Of a stretch of DNA of 46,175 nt, positions 17,179 through 26,140 are shown piece after piece (the stretch's first letter is position 1; every line of letters starts with the position of its first letter). The DNA is taken from NCBI GenBank assembly GCA_945871955.1, contig CAMBXR010000016.1:1-46175 (forward strand), in the 5' to 3' direction. Below the pieces are notes generated by a model. That model made no database searches and was not told where the DNA came from. It saw only the letters and a program-made list of their open reading frames with translations. The position numbers were made by a program, and so were the translations under genes. The DNA is from an uncultured Clostridium sp. (lineage in GTDB: Bacteria > Bacillota > Clostridia > Peptostreptococcales > Peptostreptococcaceae).

Positions 17179-17194
17179 ATATATCACCATTAAC

Positions 17195-17479
17195 TTACTT
17201 TCTATATTTATCTCTTATAGATTTTGCTATCTGAGATTTTTTCTTACCATCTACATTGAAAATCATTTTATCTAAAAAGAATTTTATAGATAATATACTA
17301 ATTAAATATACTAACATAGCTATTACTATAAAATTGTCTAATAAGTTTTGATTTAAACTATTTATAACCCTAGAATAAACTAATAATATTAATGTTATTA
17401 ATATTATACATATAGTAGATATTCTCTTTTTTATCCACCTAATTACTTCTTCATCAGTCATTAAATCTAATTTATTCAT
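17195..17479 (-). CDS. Small two-TM membrane protein, candidate immunity protein
   Basis: The 94-residue protein has two hydrophobic helices (~20-38 and ~49-68) flanked by basic residues, including a KKKSQIAKSIRDKYRK tail, giving a hairpin with both ends in the cytoplasm. SD AGGAGC supports the ATG. It lies 27 bp downstream of the glycine-zipper protein at 17507-18589, the position occupied by immunity genes in type VII effector loci, and a membrane protein is what one would expect against a pore-forming toxin. It could instead be a divergent structural membrane subunit of the secretion machine, since EssA/EssB-type genes are otherwise missing. Confidence 0.55.
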   Translation of the reverse strand: MNKLDLMTDEEVIRWIKKRISTICIILITLILLVYSRVINSLNQNLLDNFIVIAMLVYLISILSIKFFLDKMIFNVDGKKKSQIAKSIRDKYRK

Positions 17480-17506
17480 TTAAATTGCTCCTTATATTCT
17501 AATCTC

Positions 17507-18589
17507 TTATCCTAGTACCCCAACTACATTATTATTTTTAATCATACTTTCTGCAAAATCTCCATACACATCACCTATCTTATTTTCTATGTCTTCTCCA
17601 AAAACTTTATCAAATAATTTATTCCCTATATACTTTAGAAGACCACCACTTATATCCCCATCCTTAAAACTTTTCCACATTTCATTTAAGCCTTGTAATT
17701 CTCCTATGTAATCTCCTATATCTGACACTTTTTGAGCATTTTGTATAAATTCTAATCCTTTTGCTGCAAAATCCCCTTTCCCTAATAGTAAAAATAATTC
17801 TGTCGCTTGTGTGAAATCAGCTAGCTTTCCTAATCCTGCACCGGTTCCCACACCTGCAATTATATCAAGTGCATCATAGACAAAACTGAATAACTTATTA
17901 TCAACTGATTCTTTTGTCACTGTACTTCCATTCGTTTCAAAAACATTACTTATATCCAGTATTGAAGATGCTATTTTATCAATACTTGTATACATTGTAA
18001 TTAATGAAGATAGCAATAAAGGAATTGCTATAGGCAATCCTGCACCTGTTGCTGCAGCAGCTATACCGCCTATAAGTACACCTATGCTTGCAAATAATGA
18101 TATTCCCCCTTCAACAAACTGTAGATATGAATCCCAATCTTCTTTAAAGCTATTTATAATAGAATTTGCCACATCCTCTGCCCAATCTTTTACATTATCA
18201 GCAATATTATCTATCTTATCACCGATCTTATCAAAACTAGCACATACAGTAGCCAATGCTAAGTTTTTCTTTAACCCCGTATTTTCTCTATGATTTTTAC
18301 CATTTGTTTTTATTCTTGTAGCACATTCTTTATCTGTACTAATATAATCATTTACCATATTTTCAAGTGTAGTAGCAAATGATTCAAATTCATTAACCTG
18401 ACTAGCACTACTTTTGTACATAGCTTGTAGTTGATTAATTTCATAAGATACATCTACATAATCAACATTATTTAATTCTTTTGTAGCACTACTAATATCT
18501 TTTGTGGCATCACTAATTTTATCAGCAACATTTATACTTTTTCGTTTAGCAGATTTACTATCCGCAGTTAAATATATTGATTTTGCCAT
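17507..18589 (-). CDS. Candidate type VII effector with glycine-zipper membrane segment
   Basis: The 360-residue protein has an N-terminal helical region (~1-120) of the size that pairs with WXG100 partners, but no L-x-G motif, so it is not an LXG protein. A hydrophobic Gly/Ala-rich region follows (~160-196) with the GxxxG segment GVLIG then GGIAAAATGAG, and a second Gly-rich stretch at ~237-255 (IIAGVGTGAGLGKL). Glycine zippers are known from membrane-permeabilising toxins, including some type VII effectors of streptococci. It starts 10 bp after a WXG100 gene and is followed by a two-TM gene, a helper/effector/immunity-like order. No nuclease or hydrolase motif is visible. A structural role in secretion remains possible. 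Confidence 0.55.
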   Translation of the reverse strand: MAKSIYLTADSKSAKRKSINVADKISDATKDISSATKELNNVDYVDVSYEINQLQAMYKSSASQVNEFESFATTLENMVNDYISTDKECATRIKTNGKNHRENTGLKKNLALATVCASFDKIGDKIDNIADNVKDWAEDVANSIINSFKEDWDSYLQFVEGGISLFASIGVLIGGIAAAATGAGLPIAIPLLLSSLITMYTSIDKIASSILDISNVFETNGSTVTKESVDNKLFSFVYDALDIIAGVGTGAGLGKLADFTQATELFLLLGKGDFAAKGLEFIQNAQKVSDIGDYIGELQGLNEMWKSFKDGDISGGLLKYIGNKLFDKVFGEDIENKIGDVYGDFAESMIKNNNVVGVLG

Positions 18590-18599
18590 ACTACATCTC

Positions 18600-18890
18600 C
18601 TACTCCATCATTTTCCCTAGTTTTTGATCATAATCTACAAATGTTTTAGATATTTTTTCTATTACATTGGCTAAATCTAAAAGAACTTCTTTATATTCTC
18701 CTAGATTAGTATTTAACACATAATACTCATCATTAAAAGCTTCTCTACTTTTTCCTTTCCATGAAGATAATAAAGTATCTGTACTTTTCTTAATATCATT
18801 TTTTATAGTCTCGACATTAGTTGATGCTTGTTTAAAATCGGCAACTGCCTTTGCCATTAATTCTTTTTTTATTTGAATTTGTTCTGCCAT
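18600..18890 (-). CDS. WXG100 (ESAT-6-like) secreted protein 1
   Basis: The 96-residue helical protein has a central W-K-G (SSWKGKSREAF) and a C-terminal region with YDQKLGKMME. SD GGGATAGG precedes the ATG. It lies directly downstream of essC and 10 bp upstream of the candidate effector, whose SD overlaps this gene's stop region. In type VII loci such a placement often marks the dedicated partner of the following effector. Confident family call; the specific partner is inferred. Confidence 0.9.
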   Translation of the reverse strand: MAEQIQIKKELMAKAVADFKQASTNVETIKNDIKKSTDTLLSSWKGKSREAFNDEYYVLNTNLGEYKEVLLDLANVIEKISKTFVDYDQKLGKMME

Positions 18891-18908
18891 GCCTATCCCT
18901 TTCTACAT

Positions 18909-21900
18909 CTATATATTACATATAGGTGTTTTTATTTTCACATATTTCTTATCTTTAACTAAATATGCATCTCCTATATTTAACTCTTTTTCATTACTAA
19001 AGTATCCTAAATCATAATAAGTTTGGTTAGATAATTTAGTATAAACAATTCCTATACCATTAGACTTAAATAGTTTTGGACCTTCACTATAATCATTTGC
19101 AAATTCAGCATCAGTTCCACATATAATTACACTGAATTTTAAATGTCCGTAATCATTGATTAGTTTCTTAAACTTGTCTTGTAATTCATATTCATAGTTT
19201 AATTTACCTGCTATTTCATCCCCATTATCTATAGCTAAAACTAATAATGGTTCGTCACTCAATACTTCTTCTGCGCTAATATCCAAAGAGTTACCTTCTT
19301 TTACTCTATAGTCTCTTTCTTCCAACTCAGTTATCAGACTATCGACTATTAAATCTAGTTCATAACTGTCATTTATATATTCTCTAGTAATTTCTAAATC
19401 TCTAAGAGAGCCTAAACTTCCTTTATCAGAATCTAAAATATATAACTTAACTGGATTTTGGAAATTATTTTGTTCTAATGTCTTACAAATATTTTTTATC
19501 ATATTAGTCTTGCCTGACTTCGCTGGTCCAAGAAGATTTACTACAGTTGACTCAGCTAGAGATATGTATTTATTTTCTATATATTCAAAATCAACTCCAA
19601 CAGCAATCTTATATGTATTATCTTCCATTCTTTCCATTACATCAGTCAATTTTAGTATATTAGGCATTATTGGAAGCTTTTTAGCAAATACAGTAGCTTC
19701 TTGTTTCATATTACTTACTAGATGTCTAATGTTTTCTGCTCTTGATATTTCGTCCCTCCCTTCTACAGCTAGAGCAGTTTGGAATTCAAATATTTGTTTG
19801 TCAATTTTTATTAAACCTCTACCCTCTACACTATCTGGTTCCATCCTACATCCATCTATAACATTAGAATATTCACCCTTATCGTTACATCTAAGTACTA
19901 CTTTAATTCCCATGTTTGCACTTAGTCTGTAATTTATATTACTAGATTGATTAGCAGTCAGTACTAAGGTAATACCTAGACTTATACCTTCTCTAGATAT
20001 AAAGGTAATCGTATCTGCTGCATCTTCGTAATACTCATTAAAAGCTGCATAGTTGTCTATAGCAACTAGCATATGTGGTAGCTTTTCTCCACTAGCTTCT
20101 CTGTAAGCTGTAAGTGAATTAACACCGTATTTAGAGAATTTTTCTTTTCTTGAATTTATCTCTCTCTTTAATACATTTAATAGTGTATTTACTTTTACTT
20201 CTTCCTCTGGAACAACTACTGCACTTACTTGAGGTAAATCTTCTAATAATTTTAAAGTTCTTCCTCCGAAGTCTAGCATATAGATATTTATATCATCTGC
20301 ACTATGATTTTGACATAAATCAAATACCATAGTTTGTAGCATAGTAGTTTTTCCTGTACCAGGAGAACCATATATGGCTATGTTACCTTGTTGTGCTATA
20401 TTAAAATACAATGGTTCTTGTGATTGTTCTTCTGGGTTATCATATATACCTATAAGAGGTCTTATCCAAGAATCTCCTCTATATAAACTAAATTTATCTC
20501 TTAAAGAATTTATCGTTATATAGTTATCTAGAGGTGGTAACCATAAGGCCTTAACTCTTGGTATATTATTTTCTAAACAATAGTTATTTATATAATTTAC
20601 AACTATCTCTAACTCAGTTTTAAAATCATCATTCTTTCTATTATCCTTAGTAGAATAAAGTTTTTGTCTTCTTCCTATCATATCTACGAAGTTAATTTCA
20701 AAATCTTTGTAGTTGATATCATCTTCATCAGATACCTTTGCACCACTCCATGCCGATTGGAATAATTCAAATATTTCGTTGTTACCAACTTGTAAATAAG
20801 ATCTACCCGGCTGAGTTATATCTGCAGCCACATCTGTTTTAAGCATTTCTCTACTATCTTCTTTTGTCTGAACTTTTAGACATAATTTAAATTTGGAGTT
20901 ACTCCATATCTGGTCATCTACTACACCGGCAGGTTTTTGTGTGGCAAGAATTAGATGCACACCTAAACTACGACCTATCCTAGCGGCACTTATAAGTTTT
21001 GCCATGAACTCTGGTTGCTCACTTTTTAACTCGGCAAACTCATCTGCTATTATGATTAGATGAGGTAGAGGCTCCATAGAATTTTTATTTACTTTATATA
21101 AATTCATATATGAGTCTATATGATTCACATCAAATTGACTAAATAATCTTTGTCTTCTTCTTAGTTCTGCCTCTATAGATTTCAGAGTTCTATTAATTTG
21201 ATTTCCATCAATATTTGTAATAGTACCTATTAGATGAGGCAACTCTTTAAATTGATTTGCCATACCACCACCTTTGAAGTCTATTATTATAAATGCAACT
21301 TCATGAGGATGGAAATTAATCGCCATAGAACTTATATAACTTTGTAAAATCTCACTTTTCCCAGAACCAGTAGTACCTGCCACAAGACCATGTGGTCCAT
21401 GATACTTCTCATGTAAGTCAAGGCTTATAACTTCATCACCCAGCTTGACACCTAGTGGTACTGCCATGGATTTATCTACTCTACTTTTACTCCAGTAATC
21501 TTTTAGATTTATTTGATTTATATTTCTAATATTATAAAGCTCAAATAAACTTATACTACTAGTTAAACTAGCATCTGAAACACTATCTGAAATATACATT
21601 GGACTCATTTTCTTAGCATATAACTCATGTTTCTCTTTGCTTAATACTTCATATTCAAATTTATGCTTGTTTTCTGATTGCTCTACAAACTGTAAAGTTC
21701 CACTGTTTCCATCTTTTAAAGTTACTATGTATCTACATTCCTTAGGTAGGAAATCTATATATTCATATAAGAATATAAATGTAATTCCTAATTCTTTTTC
21801 TCTACCTATAAATTTAACTATTGGATTATTCTCCAATAAAGTTTTGTTAGATATAAATAAGACATAGTGTGGCAATGATTTCTCTAAAGAGTTAGATGAT

Positions 21901-23474
21901 TTTTCTTTCATTGACATTTCTCTATCTTCTAAAATCTTATATATTACTTTTAGTAGTGCATCTGCATCTTCTTTTTCACTGGCCATAAATCTCATATTCT
22001 TATTATCTGACCATACATGAGGAAGCCACTTAATATGTTCAAATTTACCATTATTTACCTTATCAAATAAATAAACTAATTTTACATCTTCATAATAGTG
22101 ATTAGCACATATATCAAGAGTAGTGTTCTTTATAAAATCTACGATAGAAGAGTTTGGTCCAGATACACCTATGCTGCCAGCAGATTCTATAGGTAATAAA
22201 ACAGGAGCATTCTCAATTACTCTATATTTTTTATAAACTTCTCTAGGCTTGTCCATTATTGGGTCTTCATCATCCTTAAACTCCACCTTTGGATAAGTTA
22301 TATTAAAAGTAGGATTACATGAACCTGTACCAATTCTACTTATCAGAAAGTCCTTATGAATAGGCATTCTCTCCCATAATCTTCTTTCCACATTCATTAC
22401 AGTATCAAGATTTTCATTGATATCTTGATATGTGGCAAGCATATTATTTCTTTGAATATTTATTAATTCTTGTATTTCTTTTTCTTTTTCCTCAATATAC
22501 TCCAAATACTTACTTATTCTTTTTTCACTTTCTTTCTTATATGAAGTTTTTTGTTGAACAAATGTAAGTATAGCTACTAATGCTGTAAGCAATGCGGAAC
22601 CTATCATATACATTGCATTTCCACTATTGCCAAGATATAGTGTCAATCCTATCATACCTACTGTTGGTATTAGTGTTAATACTAAAGAATTATTTGGTTT
22701 AGTAACTTTACTTGGTGGCTTTAGTATTTCTATAGTTTCACTAGGATAGTTTAATAACATTCTTGGAGATCTTAAGAATGATGGATATTTAAATAATTTA
22801 TTATGCTCATCTAAAATTTGTGAATTTAAATTATTTACAATAATATCCTTATCATATTTTGAAGTGTATAAGGCCCCATTTTTAAAGAAAAATTTATAAC
22901 CAGTAATGACAATGAAGTCATTATCCGCTATATTTGTTTTCTTATCTACTCTCTCTCCATTTACATAAACACCATACTTAGTTTTGTTATCATATAGCAT
23001 CCAAGTATTATCTTCAAAATTCAAGGTACAATTGCTATTACCTAAGAATTCATTCTTTATAAATATATTCTTACTTTCATCGCAACCTATAGTATTGGGT
23101 TGTATTCTATTTAGTTTTATCTTTAAATCATAGTTTTCTGTACTTGATTGTAAATCAATGAAATAACTTATTTTCAGTAGTTCACCCTTATGTACATTGT
23201 GTTTAATTGATACCATATCTCCGTGTACTAATATTTTCCTTGGAGTTTTTATACCATTTACCACATAGTATACTGCTTCATTTTCTACTAACTGCCATAT
23301 ATCATTGATTTTTCTAAACTTAATAATTATATCTTCATTACTTTTTATCTTTAGTTTTATGTCACATTTCACAGTATTTCCACATAATATTTCATCTTTT
23401 TCAAATTCATCTATATCCACTTCTCTGTAGATACTATTATTAGAAAATACTAATAAGTTCTTCTTTTGTTTCAA
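18909..23474 (-). CDS. essC: EssC-type FtsK/SpoIIIE secretion ATPase
   Basis: The 1521-residue protein has two N-terminal FHA-like domains (~1-95 and ~115-205), two TM helices (~265-283, ~288-307) and a chain of FtsK/SpoIIIE ATPase domains. Walker A motifs are GTTGSGKS at ~699, GSPGTGKT at ~1036 and GPAKSGKT at ~1316. The first also has an intact Walker B (LIIIADEFAEL); the later ones read AIDNYAAF and AIDNGDE, so only the first looks catalytically complete, as in known EssC proteins. Both FHA folds lack the Arg and Ser-x-x-His residues that bind phospho-threonine. The start is TTG 23474 with SD GAGGAG eight bases upstream. It is the motor and core of the machine. Confidence 0.93.
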   Translation of the reverse strand: MKQKKNLLVFSNNSIYREVDIDEFEKDEILCGNTVKCDIKLKIKSNEDIIIKFRKINDIWQLVENEAVYYVVNGIKTPRKILVHGDMVSIKHNVHKGELLKISYFIDLQSSTENYDLKIKLNRIQPNTIGCDESKNIFIKNEFLGNSNCTLNFEDNTWMLYDNKTKYGVYVNGERVDKKTNIADNDFIVITGYKFFFKNGALYTSKYDKDIIVNNLNSQILDEHNKLFKYPSFLRSPRMLLNYPSETIEILKPPSKVTKPNNSLVLTLIPTVGMIGLTLYLGNSGNAMYMIGSALLTALVAILTFVQQKTSYKKESEKRISKYLEYIEEKEKEIQELINIQRNNMLATYQDINENLDTVMNVERRLWERMPIHKDFLISRIGTGSCNPTFNITYPKVEFKDDEDPIMDKPREVYKKYRVIENAPVLLPIESAGSIGVSGPNSSIVDFIKNTTLDICANHYYEDVKLVYLFDKVNNGKFEHIKWLPHVWSDNKNMRFMASEKEDADALLKVIYKILEDREMSMKEKSSNSLEKSLPHYVLFISNKTLLENNPIVKFIGREKELGITFIFLYEYIDFLPKECRYIVTLKDGNSGTLQFVEQSENKHKFEYEVLSKEKHELYAKKMSPMYISDSVSDASLTSSISLFELYNIRNINQINLKDYWSKSRVDKSMAVPLGVKLGDEVISLDLHEKYHGPHGLVAGTTGSGKSEILQSYISSMAINFHPHEVAFIIIDFKGGGMANQFKELPHLIGTITNIDGNQINRTLKSIEAELRRRQRLFSQFDVNHIDSYMNLYKVNKNSMEPLPHLIIIADEFAELKSEQPEFMAKLISAARIGRSLGVHLILATQKPAGVVDDQIWSNSKFKLCLKVQTKEDSREMLKTDVAADITQPGRSYLQVGNNEIFELFQSAWSGAKVSDEDDINYKDFEINFVDMIGRRQKLYSTKDNRKNDDFKTELEIVVNYINNYCLENNIPRVKALWLPPLDNYITINSLRDKFSLYRGDSWIRPLIGIYDNPEEQSQEPLYFNIAQQGNIAIYGSPGTGKTTMLQTMVFDLCQNHSADDINIYMLDFGGRTLKLLEDLPQVSAVVVPEEEVKVNTLLNVLKREINSRKEKFSKYGVNSLTAYREASGEKLPHMLVAIDNYAAFNEYYEDAADTITFISREGISLGITLVLTANQSSNINYRLSANMGIKVVLRCNDKGEYSNVIDGCRMEPDSVEGRGLIKIDKQIFEFQTALAVEGRDEISRAENIRHLVSNMKQEATVFAKKLPIMPNILKLTDVMERMEDNTYKIAVGVDFEYIENKYISLAESTVVNLLGPAKSGKTNMIKNICKTLEQNNFQNPVKLYILDSDKGSLGSLRDLEITREYINDSYELDLIVDSLITELEERDYRVKEGNSLDISAEEVLSDEPLLVLAIDNGDEIAGKLNYEYELQDKFKKLINDYGHLKFSVIICGTDAEFANDYSEGPKLFKSNGIGIVYTKLSNQTYYDLGYFSNEKELNIGDAYLVKDKKYVKIKTPICNI

Positions 23475-23489
23475 AATAATATCTCCTCA

Positions 23490-23735
23490 CTAGACTATTT
23501 CTATAATTGTCCCATTTCTCACACCATAATCTTTTAATTTATCTCTACCTTTTATAAATGCAAGAGGATTAAATGTTCTTATATAATAATTAGATATTTG
23601 AGAGTCCTCTTCATCAAGTTTAAATCCTACACTGATGGCTTTGCAAAGCTCCTTCACTGTTATATCTGTTGGGATTTCTAACTCGAACTCTTCATCTCTA
23701 TCTTTGATTTTAAGTATTACTATAGCTTTATCCAT
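23490..23735 (-). CDS. esaB: YukD/EsaB-like ubiquitin-fold protein
   Basis: The 81-residue protein has the beta-grasp layout of YukD/EsaB: an initial strand pair (IVILKIKDRDEEFELEIP), a helix (TVKELCKAISVGF) and a final LKDYGVRNGTIIEIV strand. EsaB-type proteins are small cytosolic regulators or assembly factors of Firmicute type VII systems. It lacks a C-terminal diglycine, as is usual for the family. SD GGAGG; 15 bp upstream of essC, the usual pairing. Confidence 0.85.
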   Translation of the reverse strand: MDKAIVILKIKDRDEEFELEIPTDITVKELCKAISVGFKLDEEDSQISNYYIRTFNPLAFIKGRDKLKDYGVRNGTIIEIV

Positions 23736-23744
23736 ATTGCCTCC

Positions 23745-24845
23745 TTAGTAATTAATTATTGATTTAATAGCTGAAGTAAATGGATTATGTTTATTAAATA
23801 TATTTATATATAATTCACTATCTTGAAGTGGCTCATAATAATTAATAATCCCTTGTATATGGAATCTGCTATATTTTGATGTTACTTCATTTATATTGTT
23901 ACTTATTTCTTGTCTATATTTATTTAATATAGGTGTAAACTTATGTAGCTCTTCCTCATCTATAAAGTTAAGTATATTTAAAACTTTTTGTTTACATATC
24001 TCACTTTGCTCCATCGGCATTATGATGTTATCTGAAGAGTCTATTATTGCTTTTTTCAAAGTGTTATAAGTTGATGAAGTATCTATAACTATGTAATCAA
24101 ATTTCTTTAATTCTTTCAGAATACTTATAAAATACTTCACATCATCGGCACTCATTTGATCTATGGCAAATATGTTATCTGCTGGATTGATATAACTTAT
24201 ATTAGTTTTTGAATCTAAGGCTATACTTTTATTTATATATTGAGATAACTCTATGCCACCAAAAGTTAACTGATCAATTATATGTGATAAGTTTATACCT
24301 GTTTTTTGGGGTTCAAAATATGCATGAGTACTTGCTATATCCTCTAGATTTAAGTATAAAACATTGCTTCCCTTTAAAGCTAAATCCACTGCTATAGATA
24401 CTGCTATAGTAGTTTTTCCCACTCCACCTATTGGTGAGTAAACTGTGGTAACTTTAGAAGTTCTTGTTCCTACTTTGTTAAAATTAATCTCTTTAGTATA
24501 ATTGAACTCTTCATCATTTCTTGAATCTATATTTCTTAACTTATTACATATAAAATTCAGCTCTCCAAATCTGAAGATTGAATCATAACCTCTTATGCTC
24601 TCTTCTTCATTGTCAGATATGAATAAGATGTTATTTATGTATTGATCCTTCATTTTATCAAATTCAAACTTAGGATTTAAAAGTAAAATATCTACTTTTC
24701 TAGGAGTAGAGAAATACTTTTCCAAGTTTTCCTTACTACTTATAGTTCTTATTTCAAATTCATCTCCATGATTTATAAATAGATATTCTTCTAAACTTTT
24801 TACAAAAATATCGTCATTATCTGCAATAATTAAACTTTTTTTCAT
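23745..24845 (-). CDS. TadZ/CpaE-like MinD-family ATPase with pseudo-receiver domain
   Basis: The 366-residue protein begins with a receiver-like alpha/beta domain (~1-120; LIIADNDDIFVKSLEEYL, then DILLLNP), in which the usual phospho-acceptor position is not an aspartate. A ParA/MinD-type ATPase domain follows (~130-366) with GGVGKTT, lacking the usual first lysine of KGGVGKT, and a downstream switch FDYIVIDTSST. Pseudo-receiver plus MinD-like ATPase is the architecture of TadZ/CpaE, which localise Tad pilus machines to cell sites. Its presence inside an essC operon suggests a role in positioning the secretion machine. SD GGTGAAG. No Tad pilus genes are nearby. Confidence 0.75.
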   Translation of the reverse strand: MKKSLIIADNDDIFVKSLEEYLFINHGDEFEIRTISSKENLEKYFSTPRKVDILLLNPKFEFDKMKDQYINNILFISDNEEESIRGYDSIFRFGELNFICNKLRNIDSRNDEEFNYTKEINFNKVGTRTSKVTTVYSPIGGVGKTTIAVSIAVDLALKGSNVLYLNLEDIASTHAYFEPQKTGINLSHIIDQLTFGGIELSQYINKSIALDSKTNISYINPADNIFAIDQMSADDVKYFISILKELKKFDYIVIDTSSTYNTLKKAIIDSSDNIIMPMEQSEICKQKVLNILNFIDEEELHKFTPILNKYRQEISNNINEVTSKYSRFHIQGIINYYEPLQDSELYINIFNKHNPFTSAIKSIINY

Positions 24846-24882
24846 ACTTCTTCACCTTCTGTCTATGTTTCTATCTGTTTAT

Positions 24883-26073
24883 CTACTTTTCTATATTAAA
24901 AGTGTATTTTACATTAGAAAATACTATACTCGCTCCGTCCTCAACTTCATACAATGAGTTCGGTATAAGCTTTGTACTATTTATATAAGTTCCGTTTTTA
25001 CTTTCTAAATCAACTAAGTAGTATTTGTTATCTTGTTTTATAAATTTTGCATGTGTCTTTCCCACAGTTTTGTTTGTAATTTCATAATCAACTACACTTT
25101 TTAATCTGCCTATGACAAAATTATCCTTATTTATGATTATTTTTTCTCCATAATTTTCATTATCACCCATTAGATATGCTGTACTTGTTTGGTTACAACC
25201 TAATATGACAGTATCATCACTTCCGTCATCATATCCTTGATAAGACATGTTATTATTCGCAAAATTATTATTGCTTCTTGGATCATTATAAGTCCTAACT
25301 TCATCATTACTAGATGAGAACAATTTTCTAAAGAATCCTTTTATACCTTTGCTATTTTGTTCATTACTTTTACGATTTTCTTCCATATTATAAGTAAAGG
25401 ATTCAGGCTTGAATTCTTCTATTTTAACAGGTTCAATAATTGGTTGTACTTTTTCTATCTTAGGTTTTAAACTGTCTTCTCTATTGCTTTTATTTATAAT
25501 ATCATCTAAGACTTTTACAATCTCATCAATATTTAGTTCATCATTTCTTAGCCCTTCTAATATTTCCTGGGCAAAGCTCTCTTGTCCACTATTCATCACT
25601 AAATTATTATTTATTAAATTTATAATTGCTTTTTTTAAATCATAAACCACATCATTAGTTATTAAATTGCTTGTTGGCACATACATGATATGTATGCTCT
25701 TATCCTTAGAATCAATATAAATTAATTCCTCATCTATTACTAAATTATTTTTACGGAAGTAAGCATAATTTGAACATAGTTTTATAGATTGACATATAGT
25801 TTTGATTATACTCACAAACTCAGTTTTATTAATGCTGGTTTGTGCAAAATATTGACTTATGCTAATTAAGTTTGTTGTATAGTAATAGATATCTACATTA
25901 TCATCATTATATTTATATGCACATTTTAAAAAACCTAGTTTTTCATACTGCTTTGATAAAGCACTTAATTGATATTCATTAAATAAATCTTCACTAAAAG
26001 TGATGATATTGCATTTTTCTCCATAATTTATAATATCTCTGTCGATACATATATTTTTAAATTGCTTTTTCAT
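24883..26073 (-). CDS. FHA-domain adaptor with DUF6382/EssB-like N-terminus
   Basis: The 396-residue soluble protein has an N-terminal ~190-residue domain that I associate with DUF6382, with a layout reminiscent of the EssB/YukC pseudokinase, though this is not certain. A disordered Asn/Ser-rich linker (~200-285) precedes a C-terminal FHA domain (~315-392) with G322-R323, a T340-H341 turn and SKNGTYIN (358-365), the best-preserved phospho-threonine pocket in the locus. The Ser of the usual S-x-x-H motif is a Gly here. At T288, DDTVILG matches the T-x-x-L motifs seen in the kinase and small membrane protein and lies about 30 residues before the FHA fold, as in GarA/OdhI self-inhibiting switches. 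SD GGTGAGGG. Confidence 0.8.
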   Translation of the reverse strand: MKKQFKNICIDRDIINYGEKCNIITFSEDLFNEYQLSALSKQYEKLGFLKCAYKYNDDNVDIYYYTTNLISISQYFAQTSINKTEFVSIIKTICQSIKLCSNYAYFRKNNLVIDEELIYIDSKDKSIHIMYVPTSNLITNDVVYDLKKAIINLINNNLVMNSGQESFAQEILEGLRNDELNIDEIVKVLDDIINKSNREDSLKPKIEKVQPIIEPVKIEEFKPESFTYNMEENRKSNEQNSKGIKGFFRKLFSSSNDEVRTYNDPRSNNNFANNNMSYQGYDDGSDDTVILGCNQTSTAYLMGDNENYGEKIIINKDNFVIGRLKSVVDYEITNKTVGKTHAKFIKQDNKYYLVDLESKNGTYINSTKLIPNSLYEVEDGASIVFSNVKYTFNIEK

Positions 26074-26140
26074 ATGTCCCTCACCTTCTATCTAATTCAT
26101 TAAAAGTTTCAGTTAATATAAGCTTTTAAAATTATATTAA

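Noticed and set aside
17507-18589. Reading the 360-residue protein as an LXG polymorphic toxin
   Set aside because: No L-x-G motif in the N-terminal helices and no recognisable C-terminal toxin domain.
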